Positions 1 through 12,750 of a DNA stretch of 64,000 bases are shown here, piece after piece. Origin of the DNA: Camelus bactrianus (lineage: Eukaryota; Chordata; Mammalia; Artiodactyla; Camelidae); NCBI RefSeq assembly GCF_048773025.1, contig NC_133566.1:8903501-8967500 (forward strand), given 5' to 3'. The notes beneath the pieces are model-generated. The model was not told the origin of the DNA, did no database searches, and saw nothing but the letters and a program-made list of their open reading frames with translations. Within the stretch, counting starts at the first letter, position 1. The number at the start of each line of letters is the position of its first letter. The position numbers were made by a program, and so were the translations under genes.

Positions 1-59
1 TTCCTTTCTCTATGCCTTTCAACCATCTTCCTCATCTCAACAATACACTCAAATCCAAA

Positions 60-725
60 AATCTTTGATTCCTTTTTCCCTTACCTCTCATATCCAATGC
101 AATAACGATTCTGAACCCGATTCCTTCTACTGCCTTGACTACCACCCAGTTCAAGCTCTGTCATTTCTCATCTTCTCCAACCCTCTCTCCCAGTACAAAA
201 ACTAGAAACATAAACTGTGTAACACACTTGCTTACAACTGCCCAATAGCTCTCTATTGAACTTAAAATAAGACCCAAATCTTTTATACTGGCCTGCAAAG
301 CCCTTAATGATTTGGCCCTTGTCGATCTCTCTGTCCTCATCTCATGTCACTTGCCCACTTCACCTGCTAGATTCCAACCAGACTCTTTCTTATCTGGGAA
401 CAATCCATTCTCATTCTCAGTTTAGAGTCATTGCACCATCTCTTCTATCTACAATGTTCCTTCCTCCATACATCCAATGGCTGCTTCCTTCTGTCTATTC
501 AATAGTCAGAGAGGCCTTCTATGACCAAACCAATCTAATTGAGTCATCCTGCCATGCATGTACCACCACCTTATCCTCCACAGTATGATCACTAACTGTT
601 AACTAAATTCTTTTCTGTCATTCTCCACCAGATGAACTCTGTCTCAACCACTGCTCTATCACCACAATTTGGGACATTGCTTAGCACATAGTAGGCACTC
701 AATAAAGCTTTTATTAAATGAATGA
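60..725 (+). mobile_element. L2 LINE, 3' half
   Basis: Matches remembered L2 sequence: GCCTGCAAAGCCCTTAATGA near 291, and the terminal AGGCACTCAATAAAGC near 692 with the TGAATGAAT tail. Confidence 0.75.
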
Positions 726-2834
726 ATTTAAAGAAGTGACTTTAAATGTAACAAAACTATGAATTTCATGGCATTGATTTTTTTTCCTTTTCACGGAAAG
801 TTATCACATTTACTAAAAGATCTCAAGTAAACATTTATCTTAGACAACTTTCATGGAAATCTGAGGCAGTAAAGAATATTAAAATGTTACATTACAATGC
901 ATAAACTATTCCAGAAGTTATAGTACCATCAAACCCTACATATTAATTATATATTATAGATTATTGCACTGTCAATAATTAAAATGCAGATAACCCATAC
1001 CTCAATGTCTCTTTACCTTATCTAAAACATAACTTATGTTTCTCTGATTTAAGGAATTTAATCTAAACTTTATGTGAATTTTGCTGGCAATGTGAAATGT
1101 ATCACCAAGGTCTGCTCCTATGGTTTGGTCTCCAAATTTTCTGGACCCCACCCCTCTCGCTCTAAGACAGATCACATTTTTCATCACATTATACTTATAC
1201 GAAGTAGTACTTATAGGAAGTAATCCTCCCTCCGTTCTTCTGGCTTTCCCCCTCCATTTTTGTTTCAAACATTGTAAATATAATTTCTAAAAGAAAATTT
1301 TACTTAAGTCATTTCTTTGTCCAAAAAAAAAAAAAAACCTATACTCTAATACTATTTCACTAACTCTTCTCACAAAGACTTTGTGCCCCAGGTTAATCAA
1401 CTCTTCTTGAAATCTTCAACTTATAATTCAGAAGTTGCCAACCTGTGAGCCTGGGATTATAGATTATAAGAAAGAATAAGTGAAACCACCATATATTCCA
1501 GAAGCACTGTCTGATACTGAATGATTTACACACTGAAAATGTCTGTCTATCCATATATATGTCTGTGTATGCATAAGCAATTGCATATATTTTGTTTAAG
1601 TTTATTTGACTCATCAAATAAAACATTTTATTTAAATATATAATAGTGTTTCTGAATTCATAATAGTATTTTTAGTCATGTTTCATTTTCTCAGTAGACA
1701 CCAAATAAATATACAGCTACTATGATGTTAAAGTCCTAAAAGTTTTTTGAAATTTAGAGGCGGCTCAATATTTTAAGTTGTATTACATTCTATTTCATCA
1801 ATTGACCTCACAATACAAATACTATGCTGCCAATCCAGGTACCTCCCACACCAAAGCAATATCAATATATACTGTGTTAATAAAGTAAGATTTCCTGACC
1901 ATCAACCCATACTTTAAACATTAATGGGTCATCAGTTTCATCCACCTAAGGTCAGTAATATTTATATTTTAATTCAACTCACTTTTTATTCATCAAATAT
2001 TAAGCAAGTAAGAAAAAAGTATTCAAGTTATTCCTAAAAGCCTGTTACTTAACTCTGATAGATCTGGAAGTTGCTAACAGTACACTCATTAGCACTGGTG
2101 GAAAATTACTTGAGAGCATCTCTAAACCAAAAATGAACAACAAAAAAATTTAAACATGAATTGCAACAAATGTTTAGAACACAGGGCTCACCATTTCTTA
2201 TGTTTAGATATGTAAGGAGAGTCATTATTTCACACTGTACTAGTAAATTTACTCCCTTATTGATTTTAGTCTATTTAATTTATTGCTTATTAATACTACC
2301 TATTTCACTTTATTCATCAAAAGTAAAAATGGGGGACATTCAATGCAAGCAGTCAACTCCTTGAGTAAATAATAATGAAAAGTAATGTATTCGATGGATA
2401 TAAGATGTCAATATTTTAAAAACCGTATGTCAAAAGTTGATTCCATTCAAAAATCATTCCAAATGTGTTCAATTACCCTTAGAAAACTGACCTAAACCCT
2501 AAAAATACGTCTCACATAGTAGGTAAGCTCTGTATTTATGAGAAGTGAGTCTGTTACTAAATGTGTTTGTACAAAGAGCACACCCGAAGACAACTCAAAC
2601 ACACGGAGCTTGTAAGAGCGGGGCGACCTATCCAGTAAACATGCTTTCTGTATAGCCATGCTCTGCTGATCCCTGTGTCCTCCCTGTAGATAACTGCACT
2701 TATTCCTCAGGGCTTGACGTAGGCACCACTGAACCCAAAACCCTGAGACTGAGTAAGGTGACCTTCCTGAGGGTTCCATTAGCATCTTGTACCCAGATAC
2801 CATTTATGACATGTAAATGAAGATAGATTTTCTG
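726..2834. other. AT-rich sequence, nothing recognised
   Basis: No open frame with a recognisable domain and no clear repeat family. Confidence 0.5.
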
Positions 2835-2945
2835 TCTCCACTCCAGGCATGAAAGTTCAACAACAGTAGGGAGTGTGTGTTATTCACCATTTAATCCCTA
2901 GAGCCTAAAATTTACTAGGTGCTCAATTAATACTTGTTAATGAAT
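2835..2945 (+). mobile_element. L2 LINE 3' end
   Basis: The tail ACTAGGTGCTCAATTAATAC followed by TTGTTAATGAAT is the diverged L2 terminus. Confidence 0.6.
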
Positions 2946-3224
2946 AATTAACAACCATTCAAAAATTCACAGAACACATGAAATTTGAAAGAGAGAGAAT
3001 CCTTTCTAACTGAAAACCAGTAAATATCCAAACTGACTCAAACTCTGTCCCTTCTGAAAATATAAAATCCACAACACTGTTTATAGGTTATGTTGACTTG
3101 TAATTAACTTTAAGAGAAAGAAACTCTCCTAGAAATCTATCCAAACTCATTTTTAGAATCTATTCACATGTAATTTTCTTCAGTGATGGAAAACAACTGA
3201 ACGGCATCCTAATTAATAATAATA

Positions 3225-3400
3225 AACAGTAAAAACCACTGGTTACATTTACTGTACACTTACAGAGGATGCTGTTCAAAGAACTTTTTATTTATTTCCT
3301 ATAGTCATTATAATGATAGCGTAAGGTAAGTACAATTACCTCACACATTCTGCAGCTGAAGATACTGAGAAACAGGTATTATGCCAATAATGGACCCTGG
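3225..3400 (-). mobile_element. MIR SINE
   Basis: Reverse-strand MIR pattern: a TTTACTGTACACTTAC segment, a GGTAAGTACAATTACC segment, and a GCTGAAGATACTGAGAAAC core. Confidence 0.55.
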
Positions 3401-4149
3401 CCACATGCCCTGTAAGCCCCAATGGGTATAAATGCCATTCTGGTGTTTCTGACACTGTTAAACTGATTCTCTTTGACAAACAAGTAATCAGTATTGGGCA
3501 GGCGGCATGCACACAAATTAAACCACTGGGATTTGAGGGAGGGGGGCTCATTTTTTTTTTCTTACAAAAGCATGACTTAGCTTATCCTGACTCACCCAGG
3601 AAAGCAAGTCAGCTTCATTTCAGGTGCACTTGACTGGCAGCAGCTCCTTGGAACAAGGTACTGAAAAAATACCGAGAGACAATGGAAAAATCAGAGAGGA
3701 AAGCTACGCACGGAATGTCAGCATCTCCATGAGAATGAGAGATGGGATAAATCCTGACACTCAATGTAGGGCGTATGTTTTATGCAAATCGAGGCCTATG
3801 AACTGAAAGACTGGTGGCAAACTTCAGTCACCAAGTCCAAACCGCCCCCAGTGAGCCCTCAGAGTTGCAGTGTAGTTCTCTAGTGCTACTAACCTTAGCT
3901 CCTCTCTGTTCCCATCTTCCTGAATGCCAAGGTGACTGTCTTATCCCCACACTAAACCCTGAATGACAGTAATTCCCAGTAAAGCAATTTCTGCTGCAGG
4001 CTTTTAAGGCATGACCTTGAAAATGTAAATCTAACAAGACAAAAAATTATTATTCATAACATCAGAATTTCCCAGATTAATTACTTGAGTGTTTACTGAT
4101 TAGTTTTTTAAATGTTCTGGCTACAAATAAAGTATCATTTTCCATTAAC
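3401..4149. other. Sequence with nothing recognised
   Basis: Short open frames only, no recognisable domain. Confidence 0.4.
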
Positions 4150-5080
4150 TCTTTTCTAATGGAGAATTTCAGAAGTACAAAATAATATGAAAGTATTATA
4201 ATAAACACCCATGTTTCAAGACTCAACTAAAAAACAAATTATTACATACATAAGTGAATTCAACCAGGTGGGTGCCCAGCCCTGATTTTATTCTGTTTGC
4301 TTCCCCAAAACAGTAGTAACCATTCTGCTGAATTTACAATTTCTCATTCAAGGGCACTTTTTCACAACAATATTACACGTCTATATTCTAATACTAATTA
4401 CAGAATTGCTTTTCATATTGTAAAATGATATAAATGGTATCATAATACATATGTTTGTAATTTTTAACTTTTGCCCAAAACTATGTTCTTGGAATTTATT
4501 CTTGTTGATATGTATGTTTATATTTTCACTGTGTGCATTATAACCTTGTTTGAATATAGTACAATTTGATTATTAATTTCCCTACTGACAAAATTTTGAG
4601 ATCCTTTTTTGTTTGTATGTGTTTTAAATAGAGTTTACTTTTTAGAACGGTTTTAGGTTCAAAGCAAAATGGAGTGGAAAGTACAGAGAGTTCCCATATA
4701 CCCCCTACCACACACACATACACACACACTCACACCCACACAGAGCCTTCCACACCAGAGTGGTACATTTGTTACAATCAGTGAACCTACACTGAAACAT
4801 TATTATTACCACCCAAAGCCCATAGCTTACGTTAGAGTTCACTCTTGGTGCTGTCCATTCTACGGGTTTCACCAAATGTACAATGATGCGTATCCACCAT
4901 TATAGTATTACACAGAATAGTTTCACTGCCCTAAAAATCTCTGTGCTCCACCTCTTCATCCCACCTTCCCTGTAACACCTGGTAACCACTGATCTTTTTA
5001 CTGTCTCCATAGTTTTGCCTTTTCCAGAATGTCAGAGTTGGAATTCTATAGTAGGTAGCCTTTTCATATTGCCTTTATTC
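4150..5080 (-). mobile_element. Old L1 (L1M/L1ME-type) 3' region, antisense
   Basis: AACCACTGATCTTTTTACTG, then TCTCCATAGTTTTGCCTTTT and CCAGAATGTC near 4985-5035 are typical antisense L1M 3' sequence. The left half is a weaker match. It contains a CACACA-rich stretch at 4708-4742. Confidence 0.6.
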
Positions 5081-5089
5081 TTAACATAA

Positions 5090-5969
5090 AGTAGTAAATT
5101 AACTATCACTGAAAATGCATGGGACCAATTCCACCTTCAATCTGTATAGGATTAAGCATTATTACAGTCACAAATATGAATACTTACTCTGGAACATTAA
5201 AGACATTAAATTAATTTCTTGAAGCAGGAAGACAATGCCTGTGCATTCATTGGAAGATACAGTAGGGAATTTTTTTAAAGCCAAATTAATTAGCGCACTA
5301 TCAAAACTGACACATCAATATTAATTAGGTCATCATTCCAAAGGAGGAAAATCAGTCAAAAGTCAACCAACATTTATTAATCATCTACTTCCCTCGAAAG
5401 TGTTATTATGCACTTGAGATACAAGACAGATGAGATGCCGCCTCTGCCTGCAGGTGCTTTCCTGCTTATTATTTCATAATAGTTTCAGAAAGTAAATTTA
5501 AAGGGTCATGCGATTTAGCAACAAGAGATGCAGTAGAAAAAGCAATTCATTATGCTTGAATGGGGGGAAGGGAGGAGGGGGAGGCAAATAAATGCAGGAG
5601 GGCCTCGCAAAGGAAGAGATATTTGACAGCTGCCTAGAGGGTGAGCAGGCTTCCCTCAGGAGCAAAAACTATACAAGGGCGTTTCAGGAAGGGAGAGAAC
5701 AGTGCACACCCAAAAGCAGGCTATCTCTCAGTAAACTCAATCAGGCTGGACTGACTGTACCCCCAGGGAAGTTTATGCATGTCCAAATACACAAACCAGC
5801 ATGGGAGGACAAAGATTCACTCCCTGATCAAATTCTCACCAGGCTCCTCCAAATCCTCTTCTCCACGAGGCCTCAACCTTGGCCTAAAAAAACCCACAGA
5901 CTCTCAACAAAAATGATTTTGCCCATCCCTGACCCCTACCCAATTCACATTAAAAGACTTAAACACTAA
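5090..5969. other. Sequence with nothing recognised
   Basis: The 125-residue open frame at 5592-5969 has no domain I recognise and no supporting splice or promoter context. Confidence 0.4.
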
Positions 5970-6470
5970 CATGTTTTCTAATAGCTGAAGGCCACATCCT
6001 TAGAATGACTCTAACCAATCCCCAACCAGAAAGGGCCTGTATGAGAAAGCTGAAGGCTGCCAAGAGAATTTCATTTGCCTTAGCATTTACTAAAAAGGCC
6101 TGACAACTGTGACTCCTTCCTCTGTCCCTTTCAGATAGACTAGTATCTCCTACAACTCAAGAGTGTCTTTCCTAAGTACCTGAAAGCCATGCCTTTGAAA
6201 TGTGATCACCAGGAAGGATGGAGCCCCTGTCTCCAACTCCCTTCAATACTTGCCAGCCAGCAGACCCAGCTGGCCTCATCAGCATTTACACTGAGGACCC
6301 CTTTGTAAGGTTCCACTTCTTGGATGCTGACAATTGTTTCTGAGTTCAGTTTATGCTGGGCTCTCTTCCCCACTGCAATAGTATAGTACTGATTAAAATC
6401 TGTCCTGACCATTTTAACTGGTGTCTGGCTTTGCTTACCTTTGATAGTAACAGAACAGGAAATAATGCAA
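5970..6470 (+). mobile_element. Possible solitary LTR fossil
   Basis: The overall texture, including ATTAAAATCTGTCCTGACC near the right end, resembles an artiodactyl solitary LTR. The family was not assigned and the ends are approximate. Confidence 0.3.
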
Positions 6471-6939
6471 TCCATAGTCCTAAAGCCTTCAGTAGCGCTC
6501 TTTGCCTTTCAAATACAGTCCTGCTGATTGCTTGGCATTTGAAGCCCTGTCTGAGCTCAGCAGAACAATTGGGAATTCCCAGAGGCTGCTTCTTCTCTGT
6601 CCTTTGTCCTCATCCTCCTTATGACATGAGTCCTTCCACATCACACTCTATTCACCTATTTTTATACTGAACTCATTTATTCTCCCCTTCATTCATATGT
6701 CAAACACATTCATTAACTGATTAACTACCATCTGTCAAGACTTCCCAAAGTCCATGCCTCTACTTTCATAAATCACTAATAGCTCCAGCCAGAGTATCTT
6801 CTTTCCCAACTGAGGATAGGGTAAGTACATTTAACCTACAGGCAGATTTTTTTTCTCCTATTATATCTTTGACTATTGCTCCTATAGTATGCATTCTAGC
6901 AATTTCATCAGGAACATATTTTCCATATATTATGGATAG

Positions 6940-7270
6940 ACCACATGATAGTCCACAGGCCAAATCTGGCCCACTGCCTGTTTCTGTACAGCATGAACCA
7001 AGAGTGTCTTTTACATATTTTAATGGTTGAAAAAATCATAAGAAGAATATTTTATAAACATAAAAATCAAGAAATTCAAATTTCAGTGTCCATAAATAAC
7101 ACTTTTTTTGGAACACAGCCATGTTCATTCGTTTACATACTAGCTATAGCTGTTTTCATGCTACAATGTTTCAAGAGTAACTAGCTCTAACAAAAAAATG
7201 TATTACCCACAAAGCTGAAAGTATTTGCTATTTGGCTCTTTACAGACAAAGCATGACAACCCCTGTATTA
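6940..7270 (+). mobile_element. hAT-Charlie-type nonautonomous DNA transposon
   Basis: Shares CCAAATCTGGCCCACTGCC, GGAACACAGCCATGTTCATT and TTTGGCTCTTTACAGACAAA with the copies at 53.5 and 61.5 kb. The inner part is AT-rich and expanded. Confidence 0.65.
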
Positions 7271-7289
7271 GATAACTATTTGCTGCAGT

Positions 7290-7515
7290 GTGTTCATTCC
7301 AGTGATGGTTAAATAAGAAAAGTATCATATGATATCACTCATATGTGTAATCTGAAAAAAAAAAGAAAGAAAGAAAGGAAAAAGAAGACACTATTGAACT
7401 CATCTATAAAACAGAACTAGACTCGCACACAGGTAAACAAATCTTATGGTTACCGGGGGAAAGGGGGCAGAAAGGATAATTTGAGAGTTTGAGATTTGTA
7501 AATGTTAACCACTAT
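7290..7515 (+). mobile_element. L1 3'UTR fragment
   Basis: ATCATATGATATCACTCATA then TTATGGTTACCGGGGGAAAG and ACCACTATATATAAAAAGAG match camelid L1 3' ends. Confidence 0.7.
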
Positions 7516-7519
7516 ATAT

Positions 7520-9420
7520 AAAAAGAGATAAAAAAGATTTCCAGTCAAGATGGTAGAGTGGTAGGACCACGAGCTCGCCTCTCCTCGCGACTACAACGAA
7601 TCCACGATGGAATGCTAAACAACCATCAAAAAAAAAGACTGGAACCTAGCAAAAAAGATCTTCTGCAACTGGAAACATAAAGAGAGAACCACAGCAGGAA
7701 GGTAGGAGGGGTGTGCTCACCATATAATCAGTCTCCATGCACCCTGGGTGGGGTGACCCACAAGCTGAAGATTTGTGAAGTCCCAGAGGCCCTCCCACAG
7801 GAGTGAGAGCTCTAAGCCCCACGTCAAGCTCCCCAGTCTAGGTCTTGTATTGGGAAGACGAGGAGACCCCAGGACATCTGGTTTCAAAGGCCAGTGGAGC
7901 TTGGCTCCAGAAGCCCCACGAGACTCAGGAAAATGGAAACTCCATTCACTTAGGAAGTGTACACGAAAACTCACGTGCGCCAGGTCCAAGGGCAGTGGCA
8001 GTGATTTCGTAAGAACCTGGGCCAGGCCTGCCTGCTGGATTTGGAGGGTCTCCTGGGGATGTGGGGAATGGCTGTGGCTCACCCAGAGGACATAAAAGCT
8101 GGTGATGGACATTATGGGAGTGTTCATCTACATGAGCTTTCCTGGAGGCTGACATCTTGATCGGATCCTTAGCACCAAGACCTGGCCCCACCCAACAGCC
8201 TGGAGGGAAGCCTCAGGCCAAGCAACATATAGGGTGGGAACACAGGCCCACCCATCAGCAGACTTCCTGAGCTGCAAAGGCCTCTAGACATAGTCCTACC
8301 CACCAGAGGCCCAGGACCAGGCTTCACTCAGCAGTGGGCAGGCACCAGCTCCTCCTGCCAGGAAACCTGCATAAGCCTCTAGTCCAGCATCACCCACCAG
8401 GGGCAGATACTAAAAATAAGAAAACAACAATCCCAAAGCCTATGGAAGGAGCCCACAAACACACAGAAAAATAGATGATGGGGTGGCAGAGGAACATCTC
8501 CCAGGCCAAGGCACAAGATAAAATCCCAGTAGAAATAAGTGATGAGGAGATAGGCAATTTATCTGAGAAACAGTTTAAAGTAATGATGGCCAAGATGTTC
8601 AGAGAACTCAAGAGGAGTACAGATGCACAGAGCAAAGTTTTTAGTAGAGTTGGAAAACATAAAGAATACCCAAACAGAGTTGAAGAATAAAATCACTGAA
8701 ATGAACAATATACTAGAAGGAACCAAGAATAGACTAAATGAAGCAGAAGAACGGATCAGTGAATTGGAAGACAGATTAGTGGAAATCGCTACTTCAGAAC
8801 AGAAAAAAGAAAAAAGAATGAAAAGAAATGAAGATAGTTTAAGAGAACCCTGGGACAACATGAAGTGCTCTAATATTTGCATTATAGGGGTCCTAGGAAG
8901 AGAACAGAGAGAAAGGACCTGAGAAAATTTTTGGAGAGATAATCACTGAAAACTTTCCCAACTTGGGAAAGGAAACAGTCACCCAAGTCCAGGAAGCACA
9001 GAGAGGACCACATAGGGTCAACACAAAGAGGAACACACCAAGGCACATAGTCATCAAATTGACAACAATTAAGGATAAGAAGAAAATATTAAAATCAGCA
9101 AGAGAAAAGCAACAAATAACATACAAGGGAATTCCCATAAGTTTATCAGCTGATTTTTCAGCAGAAACTCTACAGAACAGAAAGAAGTGGCATAATATAT
9201 TTAATGTGATGAAAGGGGTAAACTTACAACCAAGAACACTCTATCCAGCAAGGCTCTGGTTCAGACTTGATGGAGAAGTCAAAAGGTTCACAGATAAACA
9301 AAAGCTACAAGAATTCAGCACCACAAAACCAGCTTTACAACAGATGTTACAACTTCTCTCGTCATCAAACCATAAGAAAAGAGAACAAAAAGAAGAAAGA
9401 GGGGAAAAAAAAAAAAGACC
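7520..9420 (+). mobile_element. L1 5'UTR and broken ORF1
   Basis: Begins with AAGATGGTAGAGTGG-type L1 5' sequence and a CpG-bearing 5'UTR. ORF1 pieces lie in at least three frames: 8475-8690, 8623-8922 (coiled-coil with TELKNKITEMNNILEGTKN) and 8963-9417 (C-terminal part with RHIVIKLTTIKDKKKILKSA and YKGIPISLSADFSAETLQNR). The frame changes and an A-rich end at about 9417 show a dead, 3'-truncated copy. No ORF2 follows in sense. Confidence 0.85.
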
Positions 9421-9424
9421 TACA

Positions 9425-9740
9425 AAAAATTGCCTTGGTTGTTCGGGGTCTTTTGTGGCTCTTTATAAATTCTGGAATTATTTGTTCTAGTTCTGTGAGG
9501 AATGTTGTGAGTATTTTGATGGGGGTTGCATTGGATCTATGAATTGCTTTCGGTACTGTGGCCATTTTGATAGTGTTGATTCTTCCAATCCAGGAGCACA
9601 AGAAATCTTTTCATTTCTTTGTGTCATTTTGGTGTTTGGAGTATAGGGAACCTCCTTCCTTAAGTTTATTTTTAGGTATTTTGATGTTTTTGATGTAATG
9701 GAAATGTTCATGCTGGTTATAAAATTCTCGCTTTTGAAGT
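9425..9740 (-). mobile_element. L1 ORF2 fragment, antisense
   Basis: The minus strand reads [20 protein letters not shown] then [20 protein letters not shown], the L1 ORF2 segment past the reverse transcriptase core. Confidence 0.85.
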
Positions 9741-9764
9741 GAAAAAAAAAAAAAGGTGAATGAA

Positions 9765-10015
9765 GGGCTGCAAATGACAAAATATCCTTCTTTTCTATGG
9801 GTGACTTGTATTCCATTACATACATACATACATATATATACAAATTTCTTACATTACATTCATCATATAGATATAGATATATATACATGCTGCATCTTCA
9901 TTATCAATTCAACTACTCATGTGCACTTACAATGCTTCCATATCTTGGCAATCATAAATAATGTTGCTGCTAATAGCAAGGTGTGTGTATCTTTTTTAAT
10001 TAATTCTTATTTTGT
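9765..10015 (-). mobile_element. L1 ORF2 C-terminal end fragment, antisense
   Basis: Antisense of the L1 end of ORF2: GTGACTTGTATTCCATTACA near 9801 and CTTCCATATCTTGGCAATCA near 9934. It is out of order with the preceding fragment. Confidence 0.7.
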
Positions 10016-10139
10016 GGTTGGCTTTATTCCTTTGATAACTATAGAAATTTAAAAAGCTAAAGCTCTAAACATCCTTAGAAATAATGAACAGCACATATAT
10101 GTAAATTTAAAACATATATGTGCAGTAAAAAAAAAAAAA

Positions 10140-10640
10140 GAAATGAGTTATCAAGCCATGAAAGACATGGAAGAAACTTAAAAACCCTATTACTAAATGA
10201 AAAAAGTGAGTCTGAAAAGGCTACAAACTGTACGAGACCAACCAAATGACATTCTAAAAAAGGCACAGCTACAGAAACAATAAAAATATCATAGTTTCCA
10301 GGAGTTTAGTGAGAGGGAGGGAGGGAGGAATGAACAGATGGAGCACAAGGGATTTTTAGGGTGATTAAACTCTTCTATGTGATACTATAGTGGCTACATG
10401 TCATTATGCATTTGTCAAATGTACAACATCAAGAGTGAACCTTAATGTAAACTACGGACTTTGGTTGATAATAGTGTGTCCATGTTGGTTCATCGCTTGT
10501 ACCAAATATGCCACACTGATGAGGGATGTTGAGGGTAGGGGAGTATATATATGTGGGTGGAGAGGGTTATGTGTGAACTCTGTATTTTCTGCTCAACTCT
10601 GCTGTGAAAATGAAACTCCTCTAAATAAATTGTCAATTAA
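10140..10640 (+). mobile_element. Old L1M 3'UTR, sense
   Basis: CATGTCATTATGCATTTGTC then ACATCAAGAGTGAACCTTAA and AACTACGGACTTTGGTTGAT match the L1M 3' consensus. Confidence 0.7.
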
Positions 10641-10664
10641 TTTAGGAAAAGATATTAAAAAAAA

Positions 10665-10835
10665 CCCAAATTGCTTCTGGATACCACATGGAACTATATT
10701 CAATGTTCTGTAATAACATTTAATGAAGAAGAATATAAAAATGAATATATGTACATACACGCATGACTGGGACATTAAGCTGTAGACCACAGACTGACAC
10801 ACTGTAACTGACTATCTTCAATAAAAATAAATCAC
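10665..10835 (+). mobile_element. Camelid L1 3' end, sense
   Basis: GGAACTATATTCAATGTTCT then AATGAAGAAGAATATAAAAA and TTCAATAAAAATAAATC match the other L1 3' ends in the window. It abuts the GC-rich array. Confidence 0.75.
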
Positions 10836-10906
10836 ATTCTCACATCTACAAAGGAAAGTGGTGTTCAGTTTTCAATTTTTTACAGGTATTCACTTAATTC
10901 AGCTCT

Positions 10907-12750
10907 GACCCACCTCAGGGTCCTAACGGGTCGCGAGGCCCGGGCCTCACCTACGCACCGCTACCCACGAGCGCAGCCGAGGCTTCAACCGCCGGCTCCC
11001 GACCTGCGCGCCCCCACCAAGCGCCGCCTCACCGGCTCAGCGGCGGCAGCGGAGGCGGCAGCAAGCAGCGGCGGCAGCAAGCAGCGGCGGCAGCAAGCGG
11101 CGGCCCAGACCCCAGGCCGCGTTCCTCCTCCAGGAGCTGGTCCGCGAGCACTAGGCTCCCGCCCAGCTTTCACACGCTCCGGGCGGGTCCGGTCGGCGCG
11201 TCTGTGCGTCCACGCGCATGCGCGCCCCTCCTCCTCCGCCCGCAGCGCGGACGCTCGGGCTGCAACTCCTGTTCTTCGGGAGGTGGGGACTGGTGCCGGG
11301 CTGGGGGCTGGGGGCAAGGGCCTGGCAGTGGGGCGGAGGGCCCATCCCTTTATTCGCCCCACCGGGTCTCCATCCTTAACACCCCCATCCCATCACCTAC
11401 CGGTCCTGAAACAACCAAAACCTCGAACAGCTCAGGGCCAGGCCACACACCCTAGCCCCACTCCCCCTGCTCGCCTTCCCTCCCAAACCCTCTGAATGCC
11501 CCCCCCACCTACAGCCAAGCCCCCACGTCTCCCACAGGACCCCCGAAATGGGACTTCCTCTCACACCGAGGTACCCGCCCCGACACTCCACCACGCTAGT
11601 AACCTATGGCCCCCACGCCACAAGCTCACCCCTCATGCCTCACTGCAGGACCCCCAACATCGCAAGATGGTCCCCCTCACCCCTCAGCCTGTGCCCACTC
11701 ACCGCGGGATCCTCCCTCACCCGGAGTGCAACCTTACCCCCAGCTGACCCCCTCACCCCTCAACCAGCGGGGGGCAGGATGGTCTGGGCTCCCATCACCA
11801 TGGCAACAGCCAGCCAGCCAGGAATCCCGGGCAGAGTGCTGGCACACAGCCCTGTGTCCCAGGCTCCTGGGCCCGGGCGGGGGTTGGACGCAGTTCCAAT
11901 TCTCGCACGGGCGCCCTGCCCCACCCCTACTCCCCCCAATTCTCCCCCCACCACCCAGTGCCTCGTCTGAGCTGATGGGGCAGGGTGCTACCAGGGTGCA
12001 CACCACTCGCCAGGGGGCCTTGGGTGGTTGATGGTGCTGCCGGCAGGGAGGGGCAGCCCCGCCCAGAATGGACAGCAGGCAGCAGCAGAGGCAGAGGCAG
12101 AGGCGGGGAGGGGGGCTGCCCTGGGAGAGCCAGTCAACTTCCTCCCAACTCCCCCGCTGCCTGGCTCGGGGGGCAGCCTCTGCTGCCCTGGCTTCCTGGA
12201 AAGAATCTCTCCCTGTCAGCCTGCTCCTGGGAGGTAGGCAGGGTGTGGTCCGGGCGAGAGAGGGGGGGCTCAGCAGCAGCAGCAGCAGCAGCAGCAATGG
12301 CAGGACTGGGGCTGCCTATGCTAGAGCAGGGATTTGCTCCCATTTCCCGCTGCCGCCGCCCCCGCACCCTGACAGCACCTCCTCATCTCCCAGGGGCAGA
12401 AATGACCTGCAACATAGGCCCTGCAAATCTGGAGAGCAAAAGCTGCCCCCAGGACAGGACGCAGGAGAGATGGGAGCAAATTCACAGGCTCCCAAGGGTA
12501 GACCCCTCTCCCCGCTGCCGCCGCCGCCGCCGCCGCCCCCGCACCCTGACAGCACCGCACCCGCCTCCTGGGAAAAGACCATGGCCTGAGGGCCAGTCGG
12601 ACGTGCTCCTTGGCTGCCCGGTGCCCTCCCACCTCCTGGGGCGGCGGCATCCGCTACCCCCCCACCGGGTATAAGCGGCAACGAACAGGCGCCCGTACTA
12701 CTAATGACCAGGAAGGAGAAGTGGGCACCAGGAACCACGCGGTGGCCCCC
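10907..12750. repeat. GC-rich tandem unit A (about 1.84 kb)
   Basis: First full copy of a tandem array. It begins GACCCACCTCAGGGTCCTAA, the same words that begin units B (12751) and C (14599). The unit holds a CpG-island core, CAG x8 (12271-12294), a GCC run near 12515, and internal duplicates of a segment ending CCGCACCCTGACAGCACC (about 12350-12380 and 12515-12555). Long open frames on both strands are Pro-, Gly- or Ala-rich, overlap each other, and show no domain. I do not recognise a protein here. Confidence 0.85.
11214..11223. promoter_or_regulatory. NRF1-like palindrome in unit A
   Basis: GCGCATGCGC, a perfect NRF1 consensus palindrome inside a CpG-dense core. It suggests a TATA-less CpG-island promoter. 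Confidence 0.55.

Noticed and set aside
7360-7385. AAAGAAAGAAAGG stretch as a separate repeat array
   Set aside because: Too short; it is part of the L1 3' tail.
9420-9740. L1 twin-priming inversion joining ORF1 and antisense ORF2
   Set aside because: Twin priming puts the inverted 5' part before the sense 3' part; the order here does not fit, so separate insertions are more likely.
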